Assembly (NCBI GenBank): GCA_019359035.1
Contig: JAHHIC010000064.1
Location: 1 to 64,000 of the forward strand
Length of the DNA stretch: 64,000 bases
Direction: 5' to 3'
Origin: Scytonematopsis contorta HA4267-MV1
GTDB taxonomy: Bacteria; Cyanobacteriota; Cyanobacteriia; Cyanobacteriales; Nostocaceae
The position numbers were made by a program, and so were the translations under genes. Below the pieces are notes generated by a model that did not search any database, was not told the DNA's origin, and saw only the letters and a program-made list of their open reading frames with translations. Positions 29,362 to 39,057 of this stretch are shown here, in pieces; the stretch's first letter is position 1; each line of letters starts with the position of its first letter.

Positions 29362-30300
29362 ATGCAAGCATCACTGAAAAAACGTTCAGAAATTGAAAAA
29401 TCTTTAGACCGTGGCTTTATTTGGTTAACAAGAATTTTCGCATTGTCTATAGCTGGTGTTTTATTGTGGATTGCCTTTCAGGTTGCGGTTAGCTCCTTAC
29501 CTGCTATACAAGCATTTGGTTTGGGATTTTTATTCCAAACGACTTGGAACCCAGTACAAAATCAGTACGGTGTATTACCACAAATTTATGGGACTTTAGT
29601 TAGTTCATTTATTGGTTTATTAATAGCTGTACCCATCGGTGTTGGTACTGCTATTTTGTTAAGCGAGAATTTTTTACCAAAGGCTATGCGAGTAGTGCTG
29701 GTTTTTTTAGTCGAACTACTAGCAGCAATTCCCAGTGTTGTTTACGGTATCTGGGGTATTTTCGTTTTAAGCCCTGTCATCAGAGGTATTGGTTCATCTG
29801 TAAGTAGTTCCTTAGGATTTTTGCCAATTTTTGCTAATCCGGAGTCAGGTATCACGGGTCGAGGAATGTTTACTGCTGGAGTGATTTTAGCCATCATGAT
29901 TTTGCCTGTTATTACAGCAATTTCCCGTGATGCTTTAATTTCTTTACCACCGAGCTTACGTCAAGCCGCAGTAGGACTTGGTTGTACCCGTTGGGAAACA
30001 ATTATTCAAGTTCTTATTCCTGCTGCTTTTTCTGGGATTGTTAGTGCAGTAATGCTTGCTCTCGGTAGAGCAATGGGAGAAACAATGGCTGTGACAATGT
30101 TAATTGGTAACTCCAATGACATAAATGTTTCTCTGTTTGCACCATCAAATACTATTTCGTCTTTACTGGCAAGCCAATTTGCTGAAGCCGGTGGTTTACA
30201 AGTTTCAGCATTAATGTATGCGGCACTAGTTTTGTTTCTTTTAACACTTTTGGTCAATATTTTGGCAGAAATGATTGTTTCAAGAGTCCAGAGGATTTAA
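29362..30300 (+). CDS. pstC: Phosphate ABC transporter permease PstC
   Basis: Inner-membrane permease of 312 aa with six membrane spans. The ATPase-coupling loop is seen in SLPPSLRQAAVGLGCTRWETIIQVLIPAAFSGI, followed by LGRAMGETMAVTMLIGN, a PstC hallmark. The first periplasmic region is short. It lies between pstS and pstA in the normal operon order. Confidence 0.95.
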   Translation: MQASLKKRSEIEKSLDRGFIWLTRIFALSIAGVLLWIAFQVAVSSLPAIQAFGLGFLFQTTWNPVQNQYGVLPQIYGTLVSSFIGLLIAVPIGVGTAILLSENFLPKAMRVVLVFLVELLAAIPSVVYGIWGIFVLSPVIRGIGSSVSSSLGFLPIFANPESGITGRGMFTAGVILAIMILPVITAISRDALISLPPSLRQAAVGLGCTRWETIIQVLIPAAFSGIVSAVMLALGRAMGETMAVTMLIGNSNDINVSLFAPSNTISSLLASQFAEAGGLQVSALMYAALVLFLLTLLVNILAEMIVSRVQRI

Positions 30301-30361
30301 TCATTTCTATAGTTTTAGTTTGTTGATTGTGGATTCTTTTGGCTTAATTTTAGCTTAATTT

Positions 30362-31270
30362 ATGGCTTCTAATTTTTCAAAAAGTTCTTCTTCTGGGTAT
30401 ACTTACGGCAGTTTAACTCGTTCTTCGGCATCACCCCGCACCCTATTTAATAATGGGATGAACGCTGTCGCATTTACTTGCGGATTGTTAGCACTTTTGC
30501 CTTTGTTATTTGTGCTTTCCTACGTCATTATCCAAGGTTTTAGCAGTCTCAGCCCTAGTATATTTACGGAATTACCACCTACTCCTTTCCAAAGAGTAGG
30601 AGGTGGTTTTGGGAATGCTATTTTAGGAACGCTGTTAATGGTGGGAATCGGTGCTGCAATTAGTATTCCTTTTGGTGTATTAGCAGCAATTTATTTAACA
30701 GAGTTTAGCTCCGGAAAAGTTTCCCGTATAGTTAGATTTGCCACTAACGTACTTAGTGGAGTACCTTCAATTATTGCTGGGGTATTTGCTTACGGGGTTG
30801 TAGTTTTAACGTTAACTAAACTCAATTTGGGTTCTTACTCAGCGCTTGGTGGAGGTTTCGCGCTAGCAATTCTCATGTTACCAATTATCGTGCGGACCAC
30901 TGATGAATCTTTACAGTTAGTATCGGACGATTTACGCCAAGCAGCTGTAGGTTTAGGAGCGACTAATTTTCAAACAGTAATGCAAGTAGTTTTACCAGCA
31001 GCATTACCAGCAATTGTTACTGGTGCGACCTTATCTATTGCTCGTGCTGCTGGGGAAACAGCACCTTTACTGTTTACTGCTTTATTTTCTAATTTTTGGC
31101 CTGAGGGTTTATTAAAACCTACTGCTTCCCTTGCTGTTTTAGTCTACAACTTCGCAATTTCTCCTTACAAAACTTGGCAATCTCTTGCTTGGGCTGCTTC
31201 TTTAATTTTGGTGTTGATGGTTTTAGTCACAAGTATTATCGCTCGCTTTGCAATTCGTAAAAAAGCCTAA
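30362..31270 (+). CDS. pstA: Phosphate ABC transporter permease PstA
   Basis: Second permease of the Pst complex, 302 aa, six membrane spans. PTPFQRVGGGFGNAILGTLLMVG, LSGVPSIIAGVFAYG and the EAA-like loop DDLRQAAVGLGATNFQTVMQVVLPAALPAI are typical, as is SIARAAGETAPLLFTALF. The N-terminal tail is Ser-rich and about 30 residues long. 61 bp after pstC. Confidence 0.95.
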   Translation: MASNFSKSSSSGYTYGSLTRSSASPRTLFNNGMNAVAFTCGLLALLPLLFVLSYVIIQGFSSLSPSIFTELPPTPFQRVGGGFGNAILGTLLMVGIGAAISIPFGVLAAIYLTEFSSGKVSRIVRFATNVLSGVPSIIAGVFAYGVVVLTLTKLNLGSYSALGGGFALAILMLPIIVRTTDESLQLVSDDLRQAAVGLGATNFQTVMQVVLPAALPAIVTGATLSIARAAGETAPLLFTALFSNFWPEGLLKPTASLAVLVYNFAISPYKTWQSLAWAASLILVLMVLVTSIIARFAIRKKA

Positions 31271-31350
31271 ATCGGTTAAGTAATTTTGGATTTTCAATTG
31301 TTTAATCTCTTTTTCGTATTTACTTTTTCACAAAAATCAACTGGACTTTT

Positions 31351-32163
31351 ATGGATACCCAAGTTAGAAACATAAACGATACCGATACCGATACCGTTTT
31401 ACGTACGGAAAACCTTAATGTTTACTATGGAACTTTCTTAGCTCTTAAGAATGTTTGGCTTAATATCCCTAGGAATCAAGTTACGGCTTTTATCGGTCCT
31501 TCTGGCTGTGGTAAAAGTACTTTACTTCGCTGCTACAACCGTCTCAACGATTTAATTGACAGTTTTCGTGCGGAAGGTAATGTCTTATATGACGGCAAAA
31601 ATCTGTACTCTCCCGATATTGACCCAGTTGAGGTACGTCGCAGAATTGGGATGGTGTTCCAAAGACCAAACCCTTTTCCTAAATCAATTTATGACAATAT
31701 TGCTTTTGGAGCTAAAATCAACGGTTTCAAGGGTGATATGGATGAGCTAGTAAAGCGTAGTCTTCAGCAAGCAGCTTTGTGGGAAGAAGTCAAAGATAAA
31801 CTCAAGCAAAGTGGTTCATCTTTATCTGGTGGACAACAACAACGTTTATGTATTGCTAGAGCAATTGCTGTTCAACCAGATGTTATTTTAATGGATGAAC
31901 CTTGCTCCGCACTTGACCCGATTTCTACTTTGCGAGTTGAAGAACTGATTACCCAACTTAAAGAGCAATATACAATCGTTATCGTCACCCACAATATGCA
32001 ACAAGCAACACGGGTGTCTGACAAGACTGCTTTCTTTAATGTTGAACCAACAGAAAAGGGTGGTCGTATTGGTTATCTAGTGGAATTTGATGATACAGAG
32101 CTAATCTTCAACGCTCCTAAGCAAAAAGCGACTCAAGAGTATATCAGTGGTCGGTTTGGCTAA
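31351..32163 (+). CDS. pstB: Phosphate ABC transporter ATPase PstB
   Basis: ATPase that drives phosphate import. 270 aa. Walker [13 protein letters not shown]-loop [15 protein letters not shown], signature LSGGQQQRL, Walker [14 protein letters not shown] and H-loop IVTHNMQQA are all intact. The C-terminal [25 protein letters not shown] is the PstB tail. Last gene of the operon; phoU is not adjacent. Confidence 0.97.
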   Translation: MDTQVRNINDTDTDTVLRTENLNVYYGTFLALKNVWLNIPRNQVTAFIGPSGCGKSTLLRCYNRLNDLIDSFRAEGNVLYDGKNLYSPDIDPVEVRRRIGMVFQRPNPFPKSIYDNIAFGAKINGFKGDMDELVKRSLQQAALWEEVKDKLKQSGSSLSGGQQQRLCIARAIAVQPDVILMDEPCSALDPISTLRVEELITQLKEQYTIVIVTHNMQQATRVSDKTAFFNVEPTEKGGRIGYLVEFDDTELIFNAPKQKATQEYISGRFG

Positions 32164-32229
32164 AAGTCTACTGAACTAGTGGAGTTTTTGGTTAAATTTC
32201 TAAATTCTCCACTCGCTACGAATTCTAGA

Positions 32230-32250
32230 AGGGCTAATAGCAGTAGCCCT
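32230..32250 (+). terminator. Hairpin after pstB
   Basis: AGGGCTA, loop ATAGCAG, TAGCCCT: a perfect 7-bp stem 67 bp past the pstB stop. It lacks a strong U-run, so it is a possible, not certain, operon terminator. Confidence 0.45.
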
Positions 32251-32535
32251 AAATCATAGTATTTCCTAGGATTTAAGGTCAGATTTGGTTGCTGAAATCT
32301 TGTGTATGAGCTAAAAAACACTGCTTGGTCTGAAAAAATAAGGCTTAGTAATAAAGGTAGCTCATGTTCATGTTAAATATAATTAAATAAAAAGCTATAT
32401 AGTCATCGTTTGTTATTTAATAATTATTACCTCATCTATGTCCGCCTAGTTTGGAGTGAATCCAATCAAGTACGTATAGAGAGGAATGTTTTAATTAAAT
32501 AATATGACTTTGAATACTGCCATAGTCAAGCCACG
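32251..32535. other. Intergenic between pstB and the RNA candidate
   Basis: No gene is supported. AT-rich, with a GC-rich patch near 32440-32475 that may belong to the following RNA-like region. Confidence 0.45.
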
Positions 32536-32708
32536 GTGCGACTATTTCAGTAACCCTAACAGGGGGATAGTGGTCAAGGATGTTGTCGAGCCAGTAGCTA
32601 GTAATAGCGAACGTCGGGCAGTTTCCAAGTCTACGAAGTAGCGCTTCTATTCAGTCAAAGTAAGTTATACCGCCGACTTGGACGGGGAGAACTAGATTTT
32701 CCCAGGTT
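32536..32708 (+). ncRNA. Structured RNA candidate, possible group II intron 5' relic
   Basis: A distinctly GC-richer island in AT-rich surroundings. It opens with GTGCGAC, the 5' consensus of group II introns, and holds domain-I-like words (GAACGTCGGG, AAAGTAAGTTAT). Complementary parts fit a fold: CCAAGTC (32625-32631) with GACTTGG (32675-32681) enclosing the hairpin CTAC-GAA-GTAG, CCCT-AAC-AGGG near 32554-32563, and GGGAGAA/TTTTCCC (32685-32703) followed by AGGTTTTT. I see no domain V and no reverse-transcriptase gene, so if it is an intron it is truncated. It could equally be an independent small RNA with a terminator. Resemblance is by eye only. Confidence 0.4.
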
Positions 32709-33048
32709 TTTATAAGCGGTGCTTTTAACAATCTGAAACTAGGAACTTTAATTTAAAACTTATGCAAGAATTATTTTGCCTTCTCAATTTGAGGAGGTTT
32801 TTAATTGGAAAAATTTTTGAAAACAACTTTAGCGAATAATTTCATGAGCCTTTTATGATTAATGAATCGAAAATTGTCTTCAAAATGGAAAATACATCTA
32901 TTCAGTGGAGTATTTTTTATTTCAAAATGTTTGACGTTGGGTAAAAAATATTACTTCAGCAATGTTCTTTTTACGAATAATTAATTACTATATCAAAATT
33001 ATAGAGAAATAGTTAAAGTCTGTATTGCGTCACTGGAAAGCAAGGTGT
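32709..33048. other. AT-rich leader of the recombinase gene
   Basis: About 340 bp, very AT-rich, without a supported gene. It probably contains the recombinase promoter. Confidence 0.45.
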
Positions 33049-34248
33049 ATGTTCCATCAAATAGACAATAGTCAAACAAGGCAAGAGAGTTCTGTAAGAG
33101 TCGAAAATTATCAAGGACGGTTAAGGCTTGAATTTACTGTTGAAGAAAAAAAATATACTGTAAGTTTAGGTTTGGCAAATACCAAAGAAAACTGGACAGT
33201 AGCAGAAACAAAAGCAAATGAAGTCAAATCAGACATTACTTTTGGGCACTTTAACCCAGAAAATCTTGATAAATACAGGATTAAGGGACATTTAAGGCTT
33301 GTAAATCCCACAGATGATAATAGAGAATTAATGATGAAAGAACTGTGGGATAAATATCTACAATTCAAGAGTCAAACTTTAAAAGAAACTACTATTGCTT
33401 ACATGCAGTTTCTAAGTAAATATATCATAAAATGTCCCATACAGGACATCAATCAAGCTACGGAAATACGTCAATGGTTTTTGGAAGCTAGTACTTCTTC
33501 AATTTCTAAACGTAGCTTTACTCACCTTTCAGCTTGTGTAAAATGGGCAATAAAAAATAAATTAATATCATTGTCTGCTAATCCTTTTGAGGGTATGGCG
33601 GCAGAACTACCGAAATATAACTGGCAAGAAAACTCACAACCAAATGCTTTTACTGAAGAAGAAAAATTGTCCATAATAAAAGCGTTTGAAAATCACAGAG
33701 GTAATTGGAATGGCAGAGGTTATACAGGCTTCGCTTTTTCACATTACGCCCCATTTGTAAAATTTCTATTTCTTACTGGTTGTAGACCCTCGGAAGCCAT
33801 TGGACTTCAATGGAAAAAAGTCAAAGATGATTGCTCTCAAATTCTCTTCGATTCTTCTATTGTCAGAATTAAAGGCAAACCTACTAGGATGGAAGGCTCT
33901 AAAAATAATAAAACTCGTAAATTTAATTGCAATCAAAAATTGCAAGAACTGCTACGTTCCGTTAAACCCCGGCAAGAAAAATATGACCCTGAAGCATTGG
34001 TATTTCCTTCTCCTAAGGGAAAAGTAATTAACTACCAGAATTTTTCAATTGTCGCTTGGAATCGGATTGTAGATAACATCATTGAAAGACCTACAACTCC
34101 TTATTCTTGTCGTGACACTTTTATCTCAGAGCAAATTGCTAAAGGAGTTCCTACTGCTGTAGTCGCTAAATGGTGTGATAATTCTGTGGAAATAATTGAG
34201 CAGCAGTATCTTGATTATAGAGTGCTATCGCAGCTTACACCTTTGTGA
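33049..34248 (+). CDS. Tyrosine recombinase (phage-type integrase)
   Basis: Site-specific recombinase of about 399 aa. The N-terminal arm-binding region (VRVENYQGRLRLEFTVEEKKYTVSLGL) resembles phage integrase arm domains. A SAM-like core-binding domain (about 105-190) and the catalytic domain follow. Active-site residues visible are Arg I in TGCRPSEAIGLQW, Arg II in TPYSCRDTFISEQIA, Trp in AKWCDNS at the second His/Trp position, and the Tyr nucleophile in EQQYLDY. The first His of HxxR is Tyr here (YSCR). ATG 33049 is preferred to a TTG at 33025. Codon use is AT-rich like the island around it. A tRNA-Gly gene lies 320 bp downstream with its 3' end facing the recombinase, a common attachment-site geometry. 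Confidence 0.9.
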   Translation: MFHQIDNSQTRQESSVRVENYQGRLRLEFTVEEKKYTVSLGLANTKENWTVAETKANEVKSDITFGHFNPENLDKYRIKGHLRLVNPTDDNRELMMKELWDKYLQFKSQTLKETTIAYMQFLSKYIIKCPIQDINQATEIRQWFLEASTSSISKRSFTHLSACVKWAIKNKLISLSANPFEGMAAELPKYNWQENSQPNAFTEEEKLSIIKAFENHRGNWNGRGYTGFAFSHYAPFVKFLFLTGCRPSEAIGLQWKKVKDDCSQILFDSSIVRIKGKPTRMEGSKNNKTRKFNCNQKLQELLRSVKPRQEKYDPEALVFPSPKGKVINYQNFSIVAWNRIVDNIIERPTTPYSCRDTFISEQIAKGVPTAVVAKWCDNSVEIIEQQYLDYRVLSQLTPL

Positions 34249-34350
34249 TTAAAAAAAGGTTTTATAACCAAGAAAGAAACTTTATCTACTTCTGTTAGCA
34301 ATTAAAGTTTCTTTGACATACCCCCTCACACAACTGAAATTGTCTTATAT

Positions 34351-34397
34351 ACTAAGGTTCGTAGAAATAAATGAAACTACGAAACTTAGTTTTTTTT
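34351..34397 (+). terminator. Strong intrinsic terminator after the recombinase gene
   Basis: ACTAAGGTTCGTAG, loop of 12, CTACGAAACTTAGT: a 14-bp stem with one mismatch, followed by seven T. It lies about 100 nt after the recombinase stop. Confidence 0.9.
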
Positions 34398-34567
34398 ATT
34401 TAGAATTAATTTCAAACAAAATTACCTTTGAGGAAGTTAACTAATACCAAAAATACTTATTATTCATCGCTGTTAATAGCAAACTAATCTTTAAAACATC
34501 TAAAATAACATCTAGTTCCTATTAGAAATAAATTGATGAAATCCTTACTGTGATTGACTTCCATAAA

Positions 34568-34638
34568 AGCGGGCAGCGAGAATCGAACTCGCGTTATCTG
34601 CTTGGAAGGCAGAAGTTTTGCCATTAAACTACGCCCGC
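34568..34638 (-). tRNA. tRNA-Gly(UCC)
   Basis: On the minus strand the sequence begins GCGGGCGTAGTTTAATGGC, has an anticodon stem TCTGC/GCAGA around CTTCCAA (anticodon TCC), a T arm GCGAGTTCGATTCTCGC and closes with TGCCCGC. 71 nt without an encoded CCA. All four cloverleaf stems can be formed, with one G-U at the base of the acceptor stem. TCC reads GGA/GGG glycine codons. Confidence 0.96.
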
Positions 34639-34891
34639 GAGTGTTTTTTTATTTAGCTTAAACTTAATATAACACCCCTTTAGTTGAAAATCAAGATATA
34701 AATATAATTTTCCTCAAATTAAAAAAATATTTTGCCTATTTGCTTAAGCTCGCAATTGCACGCAAAAATCCAAAAAAACATTGTGGTACTAAAAAACTAT
34801 AGTCCTAGACCAACCATAAACTATGAGTCTTGGCTATCCTCATAATACTTGGCGTTCTTATTATTCCCACTCCCCACTCCCCATTCCCGAT
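34639..34891. other. Spacer between tRNA-Gly and cyaC
   Basis: No gene. Just before the cyaC stop is a short STRR-like run (CCCACTCCCCACTCCCCATTCCC, 34866-34888). Confidence 0.55.
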
Positions 34892-37800
34892 TCAACGATT
34901 TACCATAATTTCCGGTTTCACTGCGAAGGTCAAAACGGTTTCATCTACTCCTTTAAGTTCCAATGGTTTTCCTTTAGTAATTTCCTCTTCTTGTAAATAA
35001 TCGGCGACAGCAGCAGAAACAAGTATAGTACCTGGGTCAGCAGCAACTTGTAACCGAGATGCAATATTTACACTAGGGCCAATGGCTGTATAGTCCGCAC
35101 GTTCCGAACTGCCAAACATACCCACAACAGCAGTGCCTTGGTGAATACCACAACGAAACTGGATGCCAGAACGTCCGTCACTCTCGAAGATACCTTGTCT
35201 ATGCCAACGTTCATTTAATTGTGCCAACAATCGATGCATTGCTCTAGCGCTATTAACTGCCCGACGAACCTGTTCATTTGGGGTAAGTTCTTCTGGAGCA
35301 CCGTATAAGGCTAAAATTGCATCCCCCATAAATTTATCTACAGTGCCACCGTTATCAAATACTGCTTTTGTCATCGCATCTAGATACTCATTCAGCAACT
35401 CTGCTACTTTGCGCGACCTAAGGGTATTTGATAGCTGAGTAAAGCCGACTATATCGCTAAACAAAACTGTAATCAAACGCGGTTCCGGTTTTAAATCCAG
35501 AGTTAATTCTCTGGTCGCAGCTTTTTTTACTAAAGCAGGTGGTAAAAATCGCTTGAGTACTGACTCTGTTAGATAGGTATTTAACTCCAGAACTTTACGT
35601 TCATTTTCTTTCAAAGCTAGAAGGTTTCTAACCTCAGCCAGTAGTTCTCGGTGGTTAAATGGTTTACCTAAATAAGCGTCTGCACCCCTCTCTGTACCTT
35701 CAATTCTGGTTTCTTCGTCAATTTTTGCTGTTAGTAAAATAATCGGTATGCCTTTTAATTTTTCTTCAGCACGTATCATTCTAATCATCTCTAACCCAGA
35801 CACCAAAGGCATCATCAAATCGGTGACTATTAAGCTGGGGGAAATTTCTAGAGCTAAACGGAATCCTTCTGCTCCGTGACGTGCTGTTTGAATCTGATAG
35901 CCATTACTACGCAAAATTTCGCTAACGTAACCGCGCATATCGGCGTTATCGTCCACAACCAAGATTAACGGGCGACTGTTTTCTCCTTTAGAATTTTGTT
36001 CTGGAGAAAATACTAAGTCGTTTTTAATGTTATCAATATTCTGTACAGTATTTGCTAATCCATTTGCTGATGTATTTGCCAATGTATTAGGTGATATTGT
36101 TTCTACCAACTCTAAATCAGCTAATTCCACAGCAGCACGTTTGATGTTAACCTCGGTTGGAGTTTCTTGCACCCGGTCACCAGGTAAATGAGCCTTTCCA
36201 GGAATTAACCAAACTGTGAAGATAGTACCTTTGCCCGGTTGCGACTCCACACTGACTCGACCACCATGTATTTCCACAAGTTGTTTAACTAAAGCCAAGC
36301 CTAAGCCTGTACCTTCATAAGAACGGTTTTCTGACCCTTCAGCTTGACGGAAGCGTTCAAACACATGAGGTAATTGTTCCTGAGCAATACCAATACCAGT
36401 ATCTTGTACTTGCAAAATGCAATTTCGGTCTGACTGGAGTAGTTTAACTGAAATACTACCCCCTTCAGGGGTAAATTTCATTGCATTTGACAGCAAGTTA
36501 TAAACAACCTTGTCGAATTTTTCTGCATCCAAATATACATTTTGACAGGGTGATAATTCAGCAATAACGCGCAATCCTTTTTTCTCACAATAGGGGCTGA
36601 AGGACTCGACAATCTGACCAACAAATTCTACTAAGTCCGTAGGGCGGAAATTTGGCTGCATCCTTCCCGCATCCAGCCGTTGTAAATCCAAAAGTTGATT
36701 AACAAGTCTTAGTAAACGGCGAGAATTACGCAAAGCAATTGTGGATTGTTCTGCGGACAAACCTTCACTACTTCCTACTGCGGACTCTAAAGGCCCTTGG
36801 ATTAAAGTAATTGGTGTGCGGAACTCGTGAGAAATATTTTGGAAAAATTCCGTTTTCTGTTTGTCTAACTCTAACAAACGCTCAGCTTGCTCGCGAGTTT
36901 TTTGATAAAGCCGTGACTGCTGCACAGCAATAGCTGCTTGAACTGCAACGGCTTTTGCCAGTTGGACTTCTGTAGGCAGCCACATGCGCGCTTTACGGCT
37001 TTGCCGTAAAGTTATACTACCAATACTTTTACCGTCAGCCAGTAAAGGCACAACCATTAGCGAACGCGCAGGCACTCGTAAAGGCAAATCAAAACCTCTA
37101 ATCTCTGACGGGCAATCACTCATGTCAGTAATTACCACAGGCTCATGTGTTCTTAAAATTTCTTGTAAAATAGGATTACCCTGAATCGGAACTTGTGATT
37201 GGGGTAACTGCTGAATTAATTCTTTATGATTTTCTGTATTAATTAATTTGTCAGCTTGATAACGTTCGTACAAGCCTACACATTCGACATACTGGTTTTC
37301 TTCTGTCCATAGCGACAAAGCACAACCGTCAACTTGTAGAGCTTGTCCTAACTGTTGAGTAATAGCAGCAAAAATATCTTGAGGGTCTAGACTAGAGCGA
37401 ATCGCACTAGTAATAGTGTTAATCAAGGCTTCGCGCTTCGCAAGGGCATGGACTTGCTCGTAAGCGTAAGCTTGAGACAAAGCCAGTGCCGCTTGGTCTG
37501 CTACCATTAACACTAGTTGAACCTCGTCTGAGTCCCAAAATCTTGGTTCGTTACACTGGTGCAAAGCCATCACAGCCATTAGCTCTTGTCGGCAAATCAG
37601 CGGCACTACCAAACTAGAAGAAATATTTGCAGCAGCAAAAACAGCAGCGCGACTTTTAAATTCAGCAGCTTCTCCGACAAGCTCAGAACTAACTACATCG
37701 TGAATTACCTGAACTTCACGGGTTTCCCATACTGTTTGCGACAAAAGTGGGTAGTCGTCGTCCGTTGGGATATTTTTATCTGGAAACTTATCTGAAAGTT

Positions 37801-38455
37801 CATTTGAAGTACCATCAGACAATTCATTAGAGTCTTCTGAGGAGGAATTTAGTCTTTTTTGATAAATAAACCCTTCCTCCTGCAACATTTCGTTTTGAAA
37901 GGGACGCAAGAGACAAACATCCACCTCCAGCATCTCACCAACCGTATCCACGATTGCTTTTAATATTTGTCGATAATCTAGAGCACCGCGAATCGTATTT
38001 GTAATTGAATTAAGTAAAGACTCTTGGCGAAGGGTACGGGTCAGTTCGCGTGTACGTGCCTTAAGGACGTTGTGAGTATCCAACGCTTGGCTGACTACCG
38101 CTTTAAGTTCTTCAGCTTCCCAAGGTTTGGTGACGTATTTAAACACCTTACCAGAGTTGATGGCTTCCACCAAATCTTCAACATCGGTGTAGCCCGTTAA
38201 TATAATTCGGATGATATCTGGATATTGAGTGGCTGTCAGACTCAAAAATTCTGTACCACTCATCATTGGCATCCTTTGGTCGGAGATAATCACGGCGACT
38301 TCTCCTTCTTTTCCGAGCAACTCCAGTGCTGCTGGACCCGAATTTGCCCTCAACACCTTGTAGTCCCTATAAAAGGTGCGGTAAAGCAAGTCAAGGTTGT
38401 CCGGCTCGTCGTCAACAACCAAAATTTTTGGCTTACTGTTTACTTGGGATTTCAT
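34892..38455 (-). CDS. cyaC: CyaC-type hybrid sensor kinase/adenylate cyclase
   Basis: 1187-aa multidomain protein. Order by eye: receiver 1 (10-125, Asp near 59 in IISDQRMPMMSG), GAF 1 (about 160-335), GAF 2 (355-525), histidine kinase with H box NISHEFRTPITLIQGPL (about 550) and ATPase boxes DTGIGIAQEQLPHVFERF and GTGLGLALVKQLVEIHGG, receiver 2 (IVTDLMMPLVSGLEMI), and a class III cyclase (about 1020-1185). The cyclase keeps both metal Asp residues (LFSDIVGFT, FMGDAILALYG) and NIASRLQ. The adenine-site residue is Thr in DYTAIG rather than Asp, the class IIIb trait linked to bicarbonate response. Layout matches CyaC of Anabaena and Spirulina, where phosphorelay activates the cyclase. Confidence 0.93.
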   Translation of the reverse strand: MKSQVNSKPKILVVDDEPDNLDLLYRTFYRDYKVLRANSGPAALELLGKEGEVAVIISDQRMPMMSGTEFLSLTATQYPDIIRIILTGYTDVEDLVEAINSGKVFKYVTKPWEAEELKAVVSQALDTHNVLKARTRELTRTLRQESLLNSITNTIRGALDYRQILKAIVDTVGEMLEVDVCLLRPFQNEMLQEEGFIYQKRLNSSSEDSNELSDGTSNELSDKFPDKNIPTDDDYPLLSQTVWETREVQVIHDVVSSELVGEAAEFKSRAAVFAAANISSSLVVPLICRQELMAVMALHQCNEPRFWDSDEVQLVLMVADQAALALSQAYAYEQVHALAKREALINTITSAIRSSLDPQDIFAAITQQLGQALQVDGCALSLWTEENQYVECVGLYERYQADKLINTENHKELIQQLPQSQVPIQGNPILQEILRTHEPVVITDMSDCPSEIRGFDLPLRVPARSLMVVPLLADGKSIGSITLRQSRKARMWLPTEVQLAKAVAVQAAIAVQQSRLYQKTREQAERLLELDKQKTEFFQNISHEFRTPITLIQGPLESAVGSSEGLSAEQSTIALRNSRRLLRLVNQLLDLQRLDAGRMQPNFRPTDLVEFVGQIVESFSPYCEKKGLRVIAELSPCQNVYLDAEKFDKVVYNLLSNAMKFTPEGGSISVKLLQSDRNCILQVQDTGIGIAQEQLPHVFERFRQAEGSENRSYEGTGLGLALVKQLVEIHGGRVSVESQPGKGTIFTVWLIPGKAHLPGDRVQETPTEVNIKRAAVELADLELVETISPNTLANTSANGLANTVQNIDNIKNDLVFSPEQNSKGENSRPLILVVDDNADMRGYVSEILRSNGYQIQTARHGAEGFRLALEISPSLIVTDLMMPLVSGLEMIRMIRAEEKLKGIPIILLTAKIDEETRIEGTERGADAYLGKPFNHRELLAEVRNLLALKENERKVLELNTYLTESVLKRFLPPALVKKAATRELTLDLKPEPRLITVLFSDIVGFTQLSNTLRSRKVAELLNEYLDAMTKAVFDNGGTVDKFMGDAILALYGAPEELTPNEQVRRAVNSARAMHRLLAQLNERWHRQGIFESDGRSGIQFRCGIHQGTAVVGMFGSSERADYTAIGPSVNIASRLQVAADPGTILVSAAVADYLQEEEITKGKPLELKGVDETVLTFAVKPEIMVNR

Positions 38456-38596
38456 GCACCGCTTTCCTGCTGCAACGGCAGTTGGATAAACAATTGTCTG
38501 TACTTTTTATGCTGAATTTTTTTAAAGAAAAGCATTTCGACGCCTTTGTCCAGTGGTTACTTATCATCGTTTGTACAACTGCAAGTCAATAGTTAC

Positions 38597-38659
38597 TTGT
38601 CATTTGTCATTTGGCACTTATTACCAGTGACCAATGACCAATGACCAATGACCAATGAC
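38597..38659. repeat. STRR heptamer array (CCAATGA)
   Basis: TTTGTCA words and then at least four CCAATGA heptamers in the cyaC upstream region, ending just before the stop of the small minus-strand gene at 38662. Confidence 0.85.
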
Positions 38660-38661
38660 TA

Positions 38662-38949
38662 CTAACTAATTGTCTCAAGCTTTGCTTCAACAGTAACCAT
38701 TTGGCCGATGGCTTGTGCCGATTGCCATTTGCAGTTAATTGCACCCCAATTCCTTTGATTGTAAGTTTTTGTGTTACAGAATAGATGCTTGTTTACCAAA
38801 TCTTGCTTCACCTCCAGCGAGAACTTTGCAATACAACACGCAGCATTCAAACCCAACTGTTGAACCCAGTCTTGTAAGCTGCATATTAAGTCTTCCCGCC
38901 GTAACCCCGATAGTAACACTTGTAAAGAAATTTTATGTATTTCAATCAT
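38662..38949 (-). CDS. Hypothetical protein, 95 aa
   Basis: Small soluble protein of unknown function upstream of cyaC on the same strand. It reads MIEIHKISLQVLLSGLRREDLICSL, then DWVQQLGLNAACCIAKFSLEVKQDLV and a more polar end (KTYNQRNWGAINCKWQSAQAIGQMV). Composition is protein-like, with four Cys. No motif recognised. Its closeness to cyaC might mean co-regulation, but a heptamer array and about 200 bp separate them. Confidence 0.5.
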   Translation of the reverse strand: MIEIHKISLQVLLSGLRREDLICSLQDWVQQLGLNAACCIAKFSLEVKQDLVNKHLFCNTKTYNQRNWGAINCKWQSAQAIGQMVTVEAKLETIS

Positions 38950-39057
38950 TGTTGAGTCAGAAATATTACATTAAAAAGATTGAGATGAAAAGTATACTAT
39001 CAAACAAATAGCTACCCCCCAATTTGGCGATTTAGACAAAAGAAGCACTTACCAATA

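Noticed and set aside
32536-32708. Cobalamin riboswitch, RNase P RNA, tmRNA or 6S RNA
   Set aside because: I do not see the AGTCAGGATACC box, AGGAAAGTCCGGGC, the tRNA-like ends of tmRNA or a 6S bulge. Only the group II intron-like words fit partly.
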